Shown here piece by piece: positions 54,096 through 64,000 of a stretch of DNA of 64,000 bases. Source of the DNA: Acarospora socialis (Eukaryota > Ascomycota > Lecanoromycetes > Acarosporales > Acarosporaceae); assembly GCA_025617375.2 (NCBI GenBank), contig JAMYGW020000005.1, positions 1,116,001-1,180,000 on the forward strand. Direction: 5' to 3'. Position 1 is the stretch's first letter, and the number at the start of each line of letters is the position of its first letter. The translations under genes and the position numbers were made by a program. The notes below the pieces were generated by a model. That model saw only the letters and a program-made list of their open reading frames with translations, ran no database searches and was not told where the DNA came from.

Positions 54096-56280
54096 ATGAA
54101 GCTCCGCCCTCTTCAAGTCGCTCTTCAAAGAACACTAGACACCAGAAAACGCATATTCTGGGACTCTAGAGGGGCTGGCCTACGTTGTAAGCGCCATACG
54201 GTCACGCCGCGATGGAGCTCTACAAGTCCTGCATCCCACCCTGAAAAGCCATATTACATTACCACACCCATTTTCTACGTCAACGCCGGTGAACATGACT
54301 TTCCATGTTTCTGCCTACAATCATCTGTGGCTGATAGCATAGCAGCTCCTCATGTCGGCCATCTCTACTCTATGGTGCTCACGGACATCCTCAAACGATG
54401 GCAGGTTCTGTTGGGCAAGAAAGCGATCCTCTGCACGGGGACAGATGAACATGGTATGAAGGTAAGTCTCGCTCCCTTAAGTTGGGTTGGCAGAGCGCTT
54501 TCTGATAGGGGCTGGGTGCAGATTCAGCAAGCAGCGAACAAAGCTGGTATGGATGTGAGATCATTCTGTGATAAGCATTACAAAGAATTCGACGTATGTT
54601 ACAGGCAACATTAGTATCCCATGCACAACTGACAGGTCTAGACACTTGCTCAAAAAGCCGACGTCATTCCCGAGCGTTTCATCCGAACAACCGATTCTGA
54701 TCATAAATTAGCAGTTGAGCATTGCTGGGTTGGTAGGACGAGAGGCCTTTCGACGACAAGACTCAGCTGACGATCTGCTAGCTGATGCTTAAAGAGCGTG
54801 GTTATATTTATACTTCGAAACATGAAGGCTGGTATGCGTTGAGCGATGAGACGTTTTATCCGCAATCAGCAGTCCATTTGATTCTGGATCCACCAACCGG
54901 GCGGAAGATGATGGTATGCTTTCACTAGAGTTATCATATGATACCATTGCTCATTGGACTTAGGCCTCGATAGAGACTGGCAAAGAGGTGGAGTGGACTT
55001 CAGAGACGAACTACCACTTCCGCCTGTCGGCTTTTAAAGATCGCCTCCTCGAGTTCTATGCCGAGAATCCGAAGTTCATAGTCCCTAAAGCTCGATTCAA
55101 CGACGTGAAAAAGGCTGTATCGGCTGGACTGCAGGATCTATCAGTATCCCGACCCGTTGAGAGGCTTAGCTGGGGCATTCGAGTTCCTGGTGATGAGAGC
55201 CAGACGATCTACGTATGGCTTGATGCCTTGATTAATTACCTCACTACAGCACGGTATCCTTTCCAGGAGCCTGGCAAAGAAAGCCATTATGGCTGGCCAG
55301 CTGATTGTCATGTCGTCGGAAAGGATATTGTCCGGTTAGTCACCTAGAATGTCCTGGCTGTGTGGTTCGTACTGACAATATCGAGATTTCATTGCATATA
55401 CTGGCCGGCCTTTCTCATGGCTTTGGGCCTTCCACTGCCACGTCAAGTCCTTACGCATGCCCACTGGACCCTAGGATACGAGAAAATGTCCAAGTCAACT
55501 GGCAACGTCGTGAATCCGTTTTTTGCTCTTGATAGATTTGGTGTAGATACGATGCGCTACTACCTCGCTCATGACGGCGGCATTCAAGATGACGCCGATT
55601 ACGGCAACGAATACATTATCGAAAGATACAACAAAGGACTTAAGAATGCAATCGGTAATCTCGCAAGCCGGATAGTCCGCGGCAAAGCATGGGACGTCCG
55701 CAGGGCTGTTATGATGGGTACAAGAGGACCTATAACGATGACGGAGGACTACGACAAGATACAAATTGGCCTACTCAAGAACATCGCACTCGAAGTAACA
55801 GAACATATGGAGAGGCTGAATGCCGGAGCGGCGTTGAAAGCTATCATGAACGTGATCTACGAAGTAAGTCCTCAAGCCTCCTTCAGTACGAGCGGCGAAC
55901 TAACCCGACCGCCGCAGACTAATCGATATCTGCAACACTGCCAACCATGGGATATCGTCCTCCCGAAAGACGCGAAACGTTCACCTTCCAGGACAGATGT
56001 AAAAGCTATACCGTACGCTAATCTGGCCCCAAATGATCAAGCCAAGCTTGACAGGACCATCTTCCTCTGCGCCGAAGCGCTTCGTGTCTGCGGCATTCTG
56101 CTGCAGCCCTACATGCCGGGTAAGATGGAGAAGCTCCTGGACATGCTGGGCGTGCGGCGCGATGCGAGGGGATTTGAGAAGGCCAGATGTTCTGCTGACG
56201 TTGAGTATGGGACCTCGACCTTGGGGCTGGGCAAGGGGCATGAAGGCGTGCTGTTCCCGCCTCTGCGGAGCGATTCTTAG
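54096..56280 (+). CDS. MSM1: Mitochondrial methionyl-tRNA synthetase
   Basis: Eight exons (54096-54288, 54343-54461, 54522-54593, 54642-54728, 54782-54913, 54964-55334, 55386-55863, 55918-56280) join in frame to 604 residues. A basic leader (MKLRPLQVALQRTLDTRKRI) fits matrix import. The class I signature is APHVGHLYS (HIGH variant) and the second is KMSKS (about residue 338), within LGYEKMSKSTGNVVNPF. FYVNAAPHVG is rebuilt across intron 1, which ends TAGCAG, a tandem acceptor. Family landmarks include GTDEHGMK, HEGWYALSDETFY, FRLSAFKDRLLEFY and YVWLDALINYLTTARYPF. The enzyme charges mitochondrial initiator and elongator methionyl tRNAs. The C-terminal helical anticodon domain is complete (DRTIFLCAEALRVCGILLQPYM). 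Introns are 48-60 bases. Confidence 0.95.
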
Positions 56281-56860
56281 AGTGGATGAAATTGTATGAT
56301 ACTCTGTGGATATATATGACTTCATCCTGCTGTAAGGTGATAGAGTTTAGAAGTGTAGTTCCGGCTTCAGTACTCGGAAGTTGGAAATCCTTGATGCAAT
56401 CATCTGCCTGTATGCTACTCAGGCCCGCATGAGGACGATGAGGGAGAGGCTACTCAGGCCTCACGTTGTCATATGAACGAGGGAATAGCCTACATAACAG
56501 CTCTTACAAATTGGCATTTCAGGACACACATCCTGGAGTTACCACCGGATATGAGCACATACACTCTAGTAAAACTTGCGCCGCAGAAGTCTGATGTGCA
56601 TTTAGAGCAAGATTTATGGATACAACACACCACCAAAGACCTCCGCTTGCAGTCTCCGAAGCAACGAAACACGCATGGATTCGCCCTGGCACGTCTGCGC
56701 TGCATTTGCCTCCCCTTCCAATCTCGCCTCCTCGCCGATCCACCCCTTCCCCCTTCTCCCCACAACTCTCCTCTAACCTTCCACGCCTGATCCCCCGGAC
56801 ATCTCCTTCTCAGCCCCTACCCATCTAATTCCCCACCCCCACGCACACCGAACCCCAACT
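56281..56860. other. Convergent intergenic region
   Basis: No gene. A 12-base direct repeat (GCTACTCAGGCC) occurs at about 56414 and 56450. The right part (56700-56860) is very C-rich and continues into the 3' end of the bL34m gene. Confidence 0.45.
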
Positions 56861-57341
56861 CTAATGACTCAGCACCCCCCTCCTCTTCGCCCTCCTCCTC
56901 AACAAAATCGCCCGTCCCGTCCGACTCCTCTTCCGCGCCAAGAACCCATGACGCCGTTTCCGCACGAAGTGGCTGGGATCGTAGGTGTTGCGGGGGCCGT
57001 TGCGGACTTGGATTCCGGCTAGCGAAGGGTGGGTGGAGATTTTGGGGAGGAGGTCGAGGGGTGTTGCTGTTGTGGTTGTGGTTGGTAGGTGAGGGATTGT
57101 GGTTGACGTTGGAGATGAGAGGGAGGGGAGGATGGAGGGTCGAAGGGAGGTGCGGGTTAGGAGAGTTCTGTGTTGAGGACAGGGCCCGTTAGTTTCGAGC
57201 TGGGATCGAGGGATCGAGGGCCGGGGTGAGGTGGGTTGCGTACCTTCTTGGTGCGGCGGTGAGGGTATGTCTGGATGGTTGGATAGGGTGTGGGCGGATG
57301 CTGATTTTGGCGACGCCTCGGAGGCAGCGGGTGCAGAGCAT
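56861..57341 (-). CDS. MRPL34: Mitochondrial ribosomal protein bL34m
   Basis: Exons 57244-57341 and 56861-57167 (76-base intron) give 134 residues. The N-terminus MLCTRCLRGVAKISIRPHPI is basic and Ser/Arg-rich, as expected for matrix import. A low-complexity Thr/Pro/Ser stretch follows (about 40-85). The C-terminal 45 residues are the bL34 core: NTYDPSHFVRKRRHGFLARK, then GRAILLRRRAKRRGVLSH, nearly all of it the conserved bacterial pattern (P-S-x-x-x-R-x-R-x-x-G-F-x-A-R). It is a component of the large mitochondrial ribosomal subunit. Coding-strand skew runs from C-rich to G-rich along this minus-strand gene. It converges with MSM1. Confidence 0.9.
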
Positions 57342-57606
57342 CTCGACGGCGGTATGTGGTGTTTGCGCTTTCGTGTGATACGGCTCCGTAGCTTGAGGTT
57401 CGTCTTCTGCGCGAGATCGCTTTGGCGCACCTAGGCTCGCGCTAACTATAAGGATAAGCTTTTAAGCCTCATCTCAGCCTCGATCTTCAAGATATTGAGA
57501 CCGATCAATTGGATAAAACCCACGATAAGATACCCACCATCCACCTCTTGCTAATTCTATCATTAAAACGATAATTCCCATATTTACACGGTCCTTAAAC
57601 TCCAGA

Positions 57607-58221
57607 ATGGCAACAACGACCTCCCTCCCCCCCATAACCCACCACTCCACCCGCCCCGTTTCCCCCACCACCGCCCTCGCCCTGCTCTCCACCTACATTG
57701 CCAACGCCGCCACAGACGCCAGTCTCCAGCCCAATGCGCTTCTGACCGAACCTGGCCCCATCACCTCCAACTCCGGCTCCTCGACCGGTCTCACGATCCA
57801 CAACCTCAAGCGCGTCGAAGCCGGCTTGAAGGGCGAGCATCTGGGCGCCGATCTGAGCTTCGCGAAGTTTGGGGGCGAGGGGTTGCCTAATATGCAGATG
57901 GGTGATGGGGATGGGGAGGTGAATGGTGATGGTGGCGCGGGGGAGGGTAGGGAGGAAGAAGGAGAGGTGGAGGGAGAGGGTGGGAAGGATGGGTGGCAGG
58001 ATATGCAGGCGTATGAGCGTGAGCAGGAGATTACGGAGGGAGAGGTGGGAACGAGACATAGTGGTGTGCAGGACGGGGGCGAGGTGCCGAGGGTGAGGGG
58101 GTCGGCGGGCGTGCTTGATAAGGATGAGAGGCGACGGAATAAGAAGGAGAGGCAGAAGAAGGAGCGGAAGCGGAAGCAAATTAGTGAGAAGAAGGCGAGG
58201 GAGAAGGCGGCGGAGATCTGA
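57607..58221 (+). CDS. Fungal orphan with Lys/Arg-rich C-terminus
   Basis: The product has 204 residues and no intron. The N-terminal third looks partly folded: PTTALALLSTYIANAATDAS, then TGLTIHNLKRVEAGLKGEHL and GADLSFAKFGGEGLPN. That middle segment (HNLKRVEAGLKGEHLG) has the look of a conserved motif of a nucleolar-type fungal family. Residues about 100-160 are acidic and Gly-rich. The last 35 residues are strongly basic (DERRRNKKERQKKERKRKQI), a probable nuclear or nucleolar signal and RNA-binding tail. A role in ribosome assembly is only inferred from composition. The coding strand turns from C-rich to G-rich at about 57840. Confidence 0.65.
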   Translation: MATTTSLPPITHHSTRPVSPTTALALLSTYIANAATDASLQPNALLTEPGPITSNSGSSTGLTIHNLKRVEAGLKGEHLGADLSFAKFGGEGLPNMQMGDGDGEVNGDGGAGEGREEEGEVEGEGGKDGWQDMQAYEREQEITEGEVGTRHSGVQDGGEVPRVRGSAGVLDKDERRRNKKERQKKERKRKQISEKKAREKAAEI

Positions 58222-58361
58222 GGATACGAACGTATACCTTTACAATGCGGCGTTGGACGAAGAACTGGCCATGGTTCCGGAGATGAGGAGATAACTTGCT
58301 GTTCGGCCAATCTCGAACCCAAATTTATTCAAGAACGAAGTCTATACGATACAGTTTCTAC

Positions 58362-59952
58362 CTACAACTCCCTGTCCCCGGCTCTGATTGGCTTCTCGTC
58401 ATCAGCCTCTTTGCCATTGGCTTTTCCATCTTGGCCATACCAGCCTAGGGCTCCTAAGCGCTCAGGCAAGATGGGATGCGAGAAGTGGTAACTGGCGTAC
58501 AGCCAGTCGGCATCCATGGTGCTCAGGTTTTGGATCTGAAGCTTGATCAACGACCTTGCCAACTGTGTCGAGTAACCAAGTCGGACGGCAAAATTATCTG
58601 TGATTCAGACGTCAGCATTCGTCAGCCGTAGCTTGCGACAATGGACGAACCGGCTTCGAACTCGTACTTGCGGCTCAGGATATTCATGAGCAGCTTCACG
58701 ACGTTGTCTAATGGCGCCAAGGCATCCGAGAACAAGATGAAGCCGATAATAATGGGGAACTCCTTATGAAACCCGAAAGCTTGGTAGAGCGAGTGGTTGT
58801 TGATGAAGACGGAGAATAGAGTGAAGACGTAGAGCAAGTGAAACTAGATAAAATTCAGCTCCGCCGCCAGAAGATTACTACCAGGCGAGCGTACTTGCGA
58901 AATGCCAAATAGCTTTGTAGTATGGCCCAAACTCCAATGACCAAGTTCATGACTCAGTACTGCAACAACCTCTTCGGTCTCACTCTTCTCGATGAGAGTG
59001 TCGAAAATGACAATATGTTTTTTCCAAGGCAAACCATAAAAGTACGCGTTGCTGTGAGCGCTCCTCTTGCTACCATCGATCACGTAGAGCTCGTTCAATG
59101 GAAACTTCAACCTCTTTGCCAACCCCTCCACACTAGTCTTCAAGGCTCCTGGCTCTAGTGGCGAGAGCTTGTTGAACAACGGTAAGATGAAGATGGGGTA
59201 TATTGTGATAGCGAAGATCTGTACTCCTGCGCTGAGCAGCCACAGGTAATAGAAGAAGCTGTTTCCGGTCTTCTGTACGATCGCCAAAAAAGCGCTCAAT
59301 ATCGGCCCACCTAGCGCTATTATCAATGCTTGATTCTTGACCATATCCGTCAGCCATAGCTTAAGTGTCTGTTTATTGAATCCGTATTCCTCTTCAATCA
59401 CGAAATTATAGTAGTACGATTTTGGTAGTGCGAGGATGGCAGTGATCAAGTTGTATGTGAAGAAGAAGATGAGCGAATGCGTAATCTCGCCCGAAAAGCG
59501 CCCAGGGAGGTAGCGAGCCATCCATAGGCCAGTAAAACCCCATAATCTGGGGAGGATATCGTAGTAGACGGTGACTAGGTACTCCGCTTGGCTGATGAAG
59601 GAGGAAATGAAGCTGTACTTCGCTTTCGCACGGCCGTATGCCTGAAAGTGCGTACCTATCAGTATTCTAGCTGGACGACGGTGCTTAGTAGAAAACTGAC
59701 TTGACTTTTGTCGAAAACTTCCTGTGAAACTTCGCCTTCAAGCGTCCTCGGTGGCTTCTTCTCCTGCAACTTCTGATATTGCCTTGAGGATAGGAAACTT
59801 TCGAAGACAAACTGTCCCAGCGAGAAGCCGACGAGTAAGTTCTTCCAGGGAAACAGTGGCCTGTCAAGCAAGCGGGCAAGGCGCTAGAGATGACTGTCAG
59901 TAGGGATGTAGTGCGAGCTTAGTAAAGAAGATCTTACTTGTAGAACGTTCAT
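58362..59952 (-). CDS. STE24: CAAX prenyl protease Ste24 (M48A)
   Basis: Five exons in gene order (59938-59952, 59701-59883, 58895-59641, 58651-58843, 58362-58597) close to 457 residues. The first exon encodes only MNVLQ. The zinc protease motif HELGH lies at about residue 300 (VAVLSHELGHWSLGHT); the third ligand is expected in the later helix region near SDALAPLDNVVKLLMNILSR-KYEFEAGDNFAV. Seven or so membrane segments are evident, for example SLIFFFTYNLITAILALP and FILPLFNKL. Other landmarks: EEEYGFNKQT, YVIDGSKRSAHSNAYFYG. The enzyme cleaves the last three residues of prenylated CaaX proteins and clips a-factor type precursors in the endoplasmic reticulum and nuclear membrane. It is divergent from mevalonate kinase. 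Confidence 0.95.
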
Positions 59953-60481
59953 GGCGAGATACACTGTTTTCAAGGGGAAAAGTGAACGACAAGAAGTGAA
60001 AGTGATGTCGTTGGTTTTATGCTGAGACTGACTGTTGTCATCTTGTCTTTTCAACAGAGGCGCAAGCAGTAAAGCGCAAGCGGGAGGAAGATGGCATAGT
60101 GGCCTCTCCCGGAACAGCTTAGTGCTATGCCAAGCATTCGAGTCCACCACTTCGCGTACCTGCCGCTGACTTTCGAGGATCTAATGTACCTAGAGATCAT
60201 CTGAAAAGATGTCAAATATCACTATGTTGGGACCCGCCAAGAGGACCTAATTTATTTCTTCTCCAAATTGAATTGCACCGAGTGTACTCCACAGTACCAA
60301 GATACTGAGGTGCCGACCCCGGCGAAAGTTCGCATATGTGAGCTTAGCTAAGCAGACCTCGCCGTCAAGGGGTAGCCTGAGACCTCGGGCGACAGGTCTA
60401 GCGAATCCCGACTTATCGCGACCTGCAATCCTAGAGTACGACGAGCTCAATGTCTCTACTATATGAGGGGAGCGTACGGTT
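59953..60481. other. Divergent promoter region of STE24 and mevalonate kinase
   Basis: About 530 bases separate the two starts. No gene is seen. Shared control of the two functionally linked genes is possible but no known sterol-response site was recognised. Confidence 0.5.
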
Positions 60482-62110
60482 ATGCCATTGCTTAGAGGAG
60501 ATCCTGGGCACATGTTCATGGCCAGTATGAAGGCGACAGTCGACAAGGATAATGGCATTGGGGGCCGCGCGCCGCATTCACAGGCTGGTCACCGAGCAAG
60601 CGCGAATGGTGAGACTGCCTCGACCCAACCCAATGGCACATCAGCAGCTGCTGCTAAGCCTGGGAATGAGAGCAGATCTCTTCAACGTCGAGTGAGCATA
60701 GAAAACAGCCTACCTATTGTCAATAGCATAAAGTCACGGCCTGGTCAGGATAGAAAAATGTCGTCCCCCATGATGCCGGCTTTCATGGTCTCAGCCCCAG
60801 GCAAAGTCATTGTATTCGGTGAACATGCCGTTGTCTATGGCAAGCCCGCCATGGCTGCTGCTATTTCTCTTCGCTCATACCTCCTCGTCACCCACCTCTC
60901 GAAATCTCGGCGAACCATCACGCTGCGGTTCCGGGATATCTCTCTGGATCACACATGGGACATAGACTCATTGCCGTGGGCAACCTTCTCCAATCCGACC
61001 AAGAAGAAATACTACTATGACCTCGTCACAAGTCTCGATCCTGATCTCGTCGAAGCAATGCAACCTCATCTCTCTACCGTTTCAACGCACCTGCCGGATG
61101 AGGCTCGCAAAATTCATAAGGCTGCCGCATCAACATTCCTCTACCTGTTTCTTTCGCTCGGCTCTCAGAAGTCGCCAGCCTGCATATATACATTGCGTTC
61201 AACGCTTCCTATTGGCGCTGGGCTTGGAAGCAGTGCCAGTATATCGGTCTGCCTGAGTGCTGCCCTATTGCTCCAAATACGGACGTTGGCTGGTCCTCAC
61301 CCAGACCAACCACAAGACGAATCAGAAGTGCAGATCGAGCGCATAAACAGATGGGCTTTCGTGGGAGAGATGTGCATACACGGCAACCCCAGCGGCGTCG
61401 ATAATACTGTCTCCTCTGGGGGCAGAGCGGTGATCTTCAAGCGTGAAGACTACTCTAAACCGCCCACAGTCACATCCCTACGTAACTTCCCCGAACTGCC
61501 CCTACTGCTGGTCAACTCCCGACAGCCACGGTCTACAGCTACGGAAGTGGCCAAAGTTGGTGCCTTGAAAAAGGCGCACCCTGTAGTTACGGAGTCGATG
61601 CTTGATTCCATCGGCAAGATCACTGAATCGGCACATGAGCTCATCGTCTCCCAAGAATCTGATCCAAACGATTCTACCTCGATACAGAAATTAGGCGACC
61701 TGATAAACATGAACCATGGCCTCCTTGTCTCTCTTGGTGTTTCGCACCCCAAGCTAGAGCAGATACGAGAACTTGTCGATGAAGCAGGCATTGGTTGGAC
61801 AAAATTGACTGGTGCGGGTGGTGGTGGCTGTGTGATTACTCTGCTCAAACCAGGAACGGACAACAGGTACTTAAAAGACCTCGAAAGCAAGTTAGACGCC
61901 GAAGGCTTTGAGCGGTTCGAAACCACTCTAGGAGGTGACGGGGTTGGTGTCCTATGGCCGGCTGTTTTGAGAAACGGAAGCGATGAGGAGGGTGGCGAGG
62001 AGATCGATCAGGAGAAATTTCTCGAAGCAGAGGGAAGAGAAGGCGTGGAGAGGTTGGTGGGTGTGGGAGTTCAGGAGAGAAGGGAAGGATGGAAGTTTTG
62101 GAGGTGTTAG
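60482..62110 (+). CDS. ERG12: Mevalonate kinase
   Basis: The product has 542 residues and no intron. The first 100 residues are a disordered extension. An internal Met at about 91 (MSSPMMPAF) could also start the core, since SAPGKVIVFGEHAVVYGKPA begins there; the extension is longer than in yeast. GHMP-kinase landmarks: the first motif above, the ATP loop LPIGAGLGSSASISVC (about 241-256), GNPSGVDNTVSSGG, and the late motif KLTGAGGGGCVITL. ATP phosphorylates mevalonate at carbon 5 on the way to isopentenyl diphosphate, sterols and prenyl groups. A C-terminal extension of about 45 residues is acidic then basic. The neighbours on both sides act on protein prenylation. Confidence 0.95.
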   Translation: MPLLRGDPGHMFMASMKATVDKDNGIGGRAPHSQAGHRASANGETASTQPNGTSAAAAKPGNESRSLQRRVSIENSLPIVNSIKSRPGQDRKMSSPMMPAFMVSAPGKVIVFGEHAVVYGKPAMAAAISLRSYLLVTHLSKSRRTITLRFRDISLDHTWDIDSLPWATFSNPTKKKYYYDLVTSLDPDLVEAMQPHLSTVSTHLPDEARKIHKAAASTFLYLFLSLGSQKSPACIYTLRSTLPIGAGLGSSASISVCLSAALLLQIRTLAGPHPDQPQDESEVQIERINRWAFVGEMCIHGNPSGVDNTVSSGGRAVIFKREDYSKPPTVTSLRNFPELPLLLVNSRQPRSTATEVAKVGALKKAHPVVTESMLDSIGKITESAHELIVSQESDPNDSTSIQKLGDLINMNHGLLVSLGVSHPKLEQIRELVDEAGIGWTKLTGAGGGGCVITLLKPGTDNRYLKDLESKLDAEGFERFETTLGGDGVGVLWPAVLRNGSDEEGGEEIDQEKFLEAEGREGVERLVGVGVQERREGWKFWRC

Positions 62111-62538
62111 ACGGGCAAAGTCCCTGGTCAGGTCCGCTCCAGCGTCGTGCGGATCTTTGTCTCTATTATACGCGGGTCTTGGTTTCAGGGAGATAAAGGG
62201 TAGAACGATACGGCTTGGTATATAATAATCTAGCATGATTAAACACCTGAATGCCATGATAATTAAGAGACGATAGCATTTTAGTTCAAGGCTGTTCAAT
62301 TACTGACGATGCACTGCATCCAGAAGCCTTTATCCCTTTGTAGAGTTCTTGGTATTGTCCGACCCTCTTACACCACCGACCGCTAACGAATCACAACCAT
62401 CAGAACCCCACCAAACCCTCACTAACTCCATCCAGCTCCAAGCTCCTAGCTCTGAAACAGACTCAGTCACACTGTCCAACTCCCTCCCAGGGAAATTCCA
62501 CATTACCACAGAGGATTATCCCGTCAATATCCAACAAC
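62111..62538. other. Intergenic region between mevalonate kinase and RAM2
   Basis: No gene. An open frame upstream of 62539 in another frame (from about 62349) is probably leader, because it does not join the conserved start. Confidence 0.5.
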
Positions 62539-63551
62539 ATGGGCAAATACTCCGACTCACCCGACTGGGCGGACATCGTGCCCATCCCACAAGACGACGG
62601 CGGGCCCAACCCGCTCGCAGCCATCGCGTACACAGAAGACTACAGCGAAGCCATGTCCTACCTGCGGGCCGTGATGGCCAAGAACGAGTACTCGGAGCGC
62701 GTGCTCTCCCTGACCGAAGACGTCATCAGCATGAACGCCGCGCACTACACCGTCTGGTATCATCCCCTCCCCCCACCGGCGCAAGGGCACAATCTAACCC
62801 CAACTCCCCCAGGCTCTACCGCGCCGCCACCCTCTCCGCCCTCTCCTCCCCGCTGCGCGCCGAAATCACCTGGCTCAACGCCGTCGCGCTCGCCCACCCG
62901 AAAAACTACCAGATCTGGCACCACCGCCAGCTGATCGTGACGCGGCTGAACGACGCGAGCGGCGAGACGGACTTCACGATGCGCATGTTCGCGCTCGACG
63001 CCAAGAACTACCACGTCTGGAGCTACCGGCAGTGGTTGGTGCGGCAGTTCGGGCTGTGGGAGTCGGAGTTGGGGGATGTGGAGGCGCTGCTGGAGGCGGA
63101 TGTGAGGAACAATAGCGCGTGGAATCATCGGTGGTTTGTGGTTTTTGGGAGAGGGGAGGGGATGGTGGGGGAGGAGGTGGTGGATCGGGAGGTGCGGGTC
63201 GCGAAGGAGGCGATTGGGTTGGCGCCGCAGAATCAGAGCCCGTGGAGTTATTTGCGGGGGGTGTTGAGGAGGGCGGGGAGGGGGTTGGGGAGCGAGAGGG
63301 CGTTCGCGGAGGAGTTTGCGGATCTGAGGAGGCCGGAGGAGGTTAGGAGTAGTTTTGCATTGGACTTTTTGGCCGATGTTTATGCGGAGGAGGGTGGGGA
63401 TGGGAGGAGGGAAGAGGCGAGGAAGGCGTTGGATTTGTTGGTGGAGAGGTATGATCCTATTAGGAGGAATTATTGGGAGTATAGGAAGAGTTTGCTGGGT
63501 GAGGAGCAGGGCGAGGGAAGTGCGAGTACGGGGCCGAGTGCGATTGCGTAG
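62539..63551 (+). CDS. RAM2: Protein farnesyl/geranylgeranyl transferase alpha subunit
   Basis: Exons 62539-62756 and 62813-63551 (56-base intron) give 318 residues. The junction rebuilds HYTVW-LYRAATL, the first prenyltransferase alpha repeat. Further PPTA repeats follow: NYQIWHHRQLIV, NYHVWSYRQWLV, NSAWNHRWFVV, NQSPWSYLRGVL and RRNYWEYRKSL. The start MGKYSDSPDWADIVPIPQDD is typical. The alpha subunit pairs with different beta subunits to form farnesyltransferase or geranylgeranyltransferase I in the cytosol, modifying CaaX proteins such as Ras and a-factor. From about 63030 the coding strand turns extremely G-rich (GGGGAGG runs). It lies 430 bases downstream of mevalonate kinase, same strand. 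Confidence 0.93.
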
Positions 63552-63758
63552 TGGAGGTCTTTGCAGTTAGATGAATGGTCTGCTTTTATGTTTCTATACC
63601 CGGCAAGGCGTCAGGCGTCTAGAGAGATCTATGTTTTGAAAAAGCTGAAAGAGAATCACCTCACTAGGTCTGCGAAGACTTAGATGCCAATACCATTTCA
63701 GGTTCAACCCCTTGTCATGGGCGACATCGAGTGTCAACATTGTATCGTATCTTCTCGA

Positions 63759-64000
63759 TCATGCTGTTGGCCACATTAGCACTCTCTCGACGCCAGGGTC
63801 TCCTGTTAAAGGGGAACGCTCACCGTTCCCAGGCGCCGTATTTGTACTAGGCACGTCTTTATCAGCCGTCGCGCCCTTCTCCACGGACCCATATGTCCGC
63901 CGAAACCCTGCCAGCATCTCAACCGTCACATTCGATCCCCCGCACACAACAACCACAACCTTGCTGTCCTTGCTCAACCCCTGCACCGCCTTCCGCAGCA
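63759..64000 (-). CDS. Serine/threonine dehydratase-like, C-terminal end only
   Basis: Only the last 80 or so codons lie in the window; the gene continues past 64000. The visible SKVVVVVCGGSNVTVEMLAG is the end of a fold-type II pyridoxal-phosphate enzyme, where the CGGSN segment contacts the cofactor ring in L-serine and L-threonine dehydratases. The tail after FRRTYG is short, polar and species-specific. No regulatory ACT domain is present after the catalytic part, which favours the catabolic type. It converges with RAM2, 207 bases away. Confidence 0.7.
   Translation of the reverse strand, partial: LRKAVQGLSKDSKVVVVVCGGSNVTVEMLAGFRRTYGSVEKGATADKDVPSTNTAPGNGERSPLTGDPGVERVLMWPTA

Noticed and set aside
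1-64000. CRISPR arrays, LTR elements, viral relics, tRNA or rRNA genes
   Set aside because: Read on both strands, I saw no regularly spaced repeats, paired long terminal repeats, reverse transcriptase or capsid-like frames, or cloverleaf-type sequences. Short tRNAs with introns could still be missed by eye.

Overview
The window reads as nuclear DNA of a filamentous ascomycete (Pezizomycotina; a Dothideomycete is my best guess). Most genes carry short introns of about 46-70 bases with GTAAGT-type donors and CTAAC/CTGAC branch sites. Intergenic gaps are 0.2-1.5 kb, both strands are used evenly, and many genes belong to fungal families (GPI-anchored wall proteins, F-box proteins, conserved orphans). 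I rebuilt exon structures by hand from frame, splice signals and family knowledge. Most models below close exactly in frame; unresolved junctions are flagged.

Layout. 0.4-10 kb: CorA-like membrane protein, a single-pass membrane orphan, a GPI-anchored Thr/Ser-rich protein, and a disordered protein with paired CxxC motifs. 10-19 kb: a large orphan, GST kappa, a small Gln/Gly-rich stress-type protein, a CobW-type GTPase, a disordered acidic/basic orphan, and a 446-base MITE. 19-28 kb: family-16 methyltransferase, ornithine decarboxylase with a long leader, a possible nuclease-fold orphan, an F-box-like protein, nitronate monooxygenase. 29-37 kb: taxilin, mitochondrial presequence protease, a small secreted protein. 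37-43 kb: a GPI-anchored repeat protein and a secreted expansin-like (double-psi barrel) protein with an SPP-repeat tail. 43-54 kb: DNA polymerase delta small subunit, a 2EXR-like orphan, an NAT9-type acetyltransferase, a metallo-beta-lactamase-fold protein, ribosomal protein eL38, a small SAP-like protein, a possible DUF7918 protein, and an NTF2-fold export factor. 54-64 kb: mitochondrial methionyl-tRNA synthetase, mitochondrial bL34, a basic-tailed orphan, CAAX protease Ste24, mevalonate kinase, farnesyl/geranylgeranyl transferase alpha subunit, and the 3' end of a serine/threonine dehydratase.

How genes work together. Most neighbours look like unrelated housekeeping genes. The exception is 58.4-63.6 kb, where three consecutive genes act in one route: mevalonate kinase makes isoprenoid precursor, the prenyltransferase alpha subunit attaches the isoprenoid to CaaX proteins, and Ste24 trims them. 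I found no viral relic, LTR element, CRISPR array, tRNA, secondary-metabolite cluster or convincing new defence system. The strongest unexplained signal is a repeated switch from a C-rich 5' part to a G-rich 3' part inside many coding sequences, following gene orientation on both strands.
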